Source: Thermoleophilaceae bacterium (GTDB lineage: Bacteria; Actinomycetota; Thermoleophilia; Solirubrobacterales; Thermoleophilaceae). From it: a stretch of 5,448 nucleotides of DNA. The notes beneath the pieces were generated by a model. It saw nothing but the letters and a program-made list of their open reading frames with translations, was not told the DNA's origin and ran no database searches. Below are positions 5,037-5,448 of this stretch, piece after piece. Position numbers and translations under genes: made by a program. The number at the start of each line of letters is the position of its first letter. Position 1 is the stretch's first letter. Location of the stretch: positions 1 to 5,448 of the forward strand of contig JACCUE010000114.1 in NCBI GenBank assembly GCA_013812005.1. Reading direction: 5' to 3'.

Positions 5037-5419
5037 GCCGCGCGGTGCTCGACACGTCGGTGTTCGTGGCGGTCGAGCAGGCCCGCGAGCTTCGTGTGCC
5101 TCTCCCGGACGAGGCGGCTGTCTCTGTCGTGACGCTCGCCGAGCTCGAGACCGGCGTCCTTGCAGCTCGCGACGAGGCGACGCGAGCCATACGCCTGCGC
5201 ACGCTCGTAGCGGTCCGGGAGCGGGTCACGGGTCTGCCCGTGGACCAGCGGGTGGCCTCCGCCTACGCCGGCCTGGCCGCCGCCGCCCTGCGCGCGGGCC
5301 GCCGGCCCCGGATCCACGACACTTGGATCGCCGCGACCGCGATCGTCCACGAAAGCGCCGTGTGGACTCAGGACGCGGACTTCGGTGACTTCGAAGGCGT
5401 GGAGATCGTCGCGGTCTGA
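5033..5419 (+). CDS. vapC: VapC toxin, PIN-domain ribonuclease
   Basis: The 128-residue protein is a complete PIN domain, the usual length for VapC. The metal-binding acids are present: D7 (AVLDTSVFVA), E37 (VTLAELETG), D96 (RIHDTWIAATA) and D114 with D116 (WTQDADF). Residue 95 is His where many relatives have Asn (NDTWIAATA); the catalytic Asp beside it is retained. Family members cleave RNA, commonly tRNA or rRNA, with Mg2+ when freed from the antitoxin. The target here cannot be read from sequence. The GTG at 5033 overlaps the antitoxin TGA by four bases, and no Shine-Dalgarno site stands at a usable distance, so translation likely depends on coupling. GTG at 5045 is an unlikely alternative because it would remove the residues before the first strand. 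The gene is intact and probably functional. Confidence 0.93.
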   Translation: MSRAVLDTSVFVAVEQARELRVPLPDEAAVSVVTLAELETGVLAARDEATRAIRLRTLVAVRERVTGLPVDQRVASAYAGLAAAALRAGRRPRIHDTWIAATAIVHESAVWTQDADFGDFEGVEIVAV

Positions 5420-5448
5420 CGCGGTGCGGGCGGCGCCGGACACTCTCG
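5420..5448. other. Short tail with no recognisable feature
   Basis: The last 29 bases after the toxin stop are GC-rich with a GGCGCC palindrome. They show no gene start or terminator that I can support. Confidence 0.5.

Noticed and set aside
4775..5443. 222-codon open frame on the minus strand across the toxin-antitoxin genes
   Set aside because: It is a shadow of the antitoxin and VapC frames. It is rich in Arg, Ala and Gly with no domain, and it would also overlap the divergent promoter.
1..5448. CRISPR array, tRNA or rRNA gene, insertion sequence or integrase
   Set aside because: I saw no regularly spaced direct repeats, cloverleaf with a CCA-like end, rRNA-like sequence, or transposase/integrase motifs on either strand.

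Overview
The window is high-GC bacterial DNA with tightly packed genes, GTG starts, start/stop overlaps and strongly G/C-biased third codon positions. The protein types fit a high-GC actinobacterium: a DNA polymerase I with tyrosine in the O-helix and a decayed proofreading domain, an antitoxin beginning SHEASSRELRNHT, and a VapC with an HDTWIAATA motif. A deep-branching soil lineage such as Thermoleophilia/Solirubrobacterales is my best guess. That is inferred from protein style, not shown by a marker gene.

Layout. (1) 2-1096, plus strand: a FAD-dependent oxidoreductase of the geranylgeranyl-reductase type, cut by the left edge. (2) 1188-1487, plus strand: a small protein of unknown function, resembling dimeric alpha/beta-barrel (ABM-like) proteins, with a strong Shine-Dalgarno site. 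(3) 1488-1647: a gap between converging transcripts that holds two adjacent stem-loops, one of them a long imperfect palindrome (1547-1583). (4) 2094-1648, minus strand: a small YdcZ-type (DUF606) membrane transporter, whose ATG directly follows the polA stop codon. (5) 4737-2095, minus strand: complete polA, 880 residues. (6) 4738-4787: a 50-base divergent control region. (7) 4788-5036 and 5033-5419, plus strand: a Phd-type antitoxin and VapC (PIN-domain) toxin pair overlapping by four bases.

How the parts relate. polA and the YdcZ-type gene form one translationally coupled unit reading leftward. The antitoxin-toxin operon reads rightward from the same control region. Each side of that region has a TAnnnT -10 box ending exactly six bases before its GTG, the arrangement expected for leaderless mRNAs. 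Two GCAC-type dyads, centred about 20.5 bp apart, bracket the antitoxin -10 box and look like autoregulatory operators. One also covers the place where the polA -35 would lie.

The most unusual feature is a near-perfect 30-base palindrome (3509-3538) inside the polA reading frame. It encodes an extra hydrophilic stretch in the inactive 3'-5' exonuclease domain. It looks like an in-frame palindromic repeat insertion, comparable in principle to the Rickettsia palindromic elements. Whether it is a repeat family in this genome cannot be settled from one copy.
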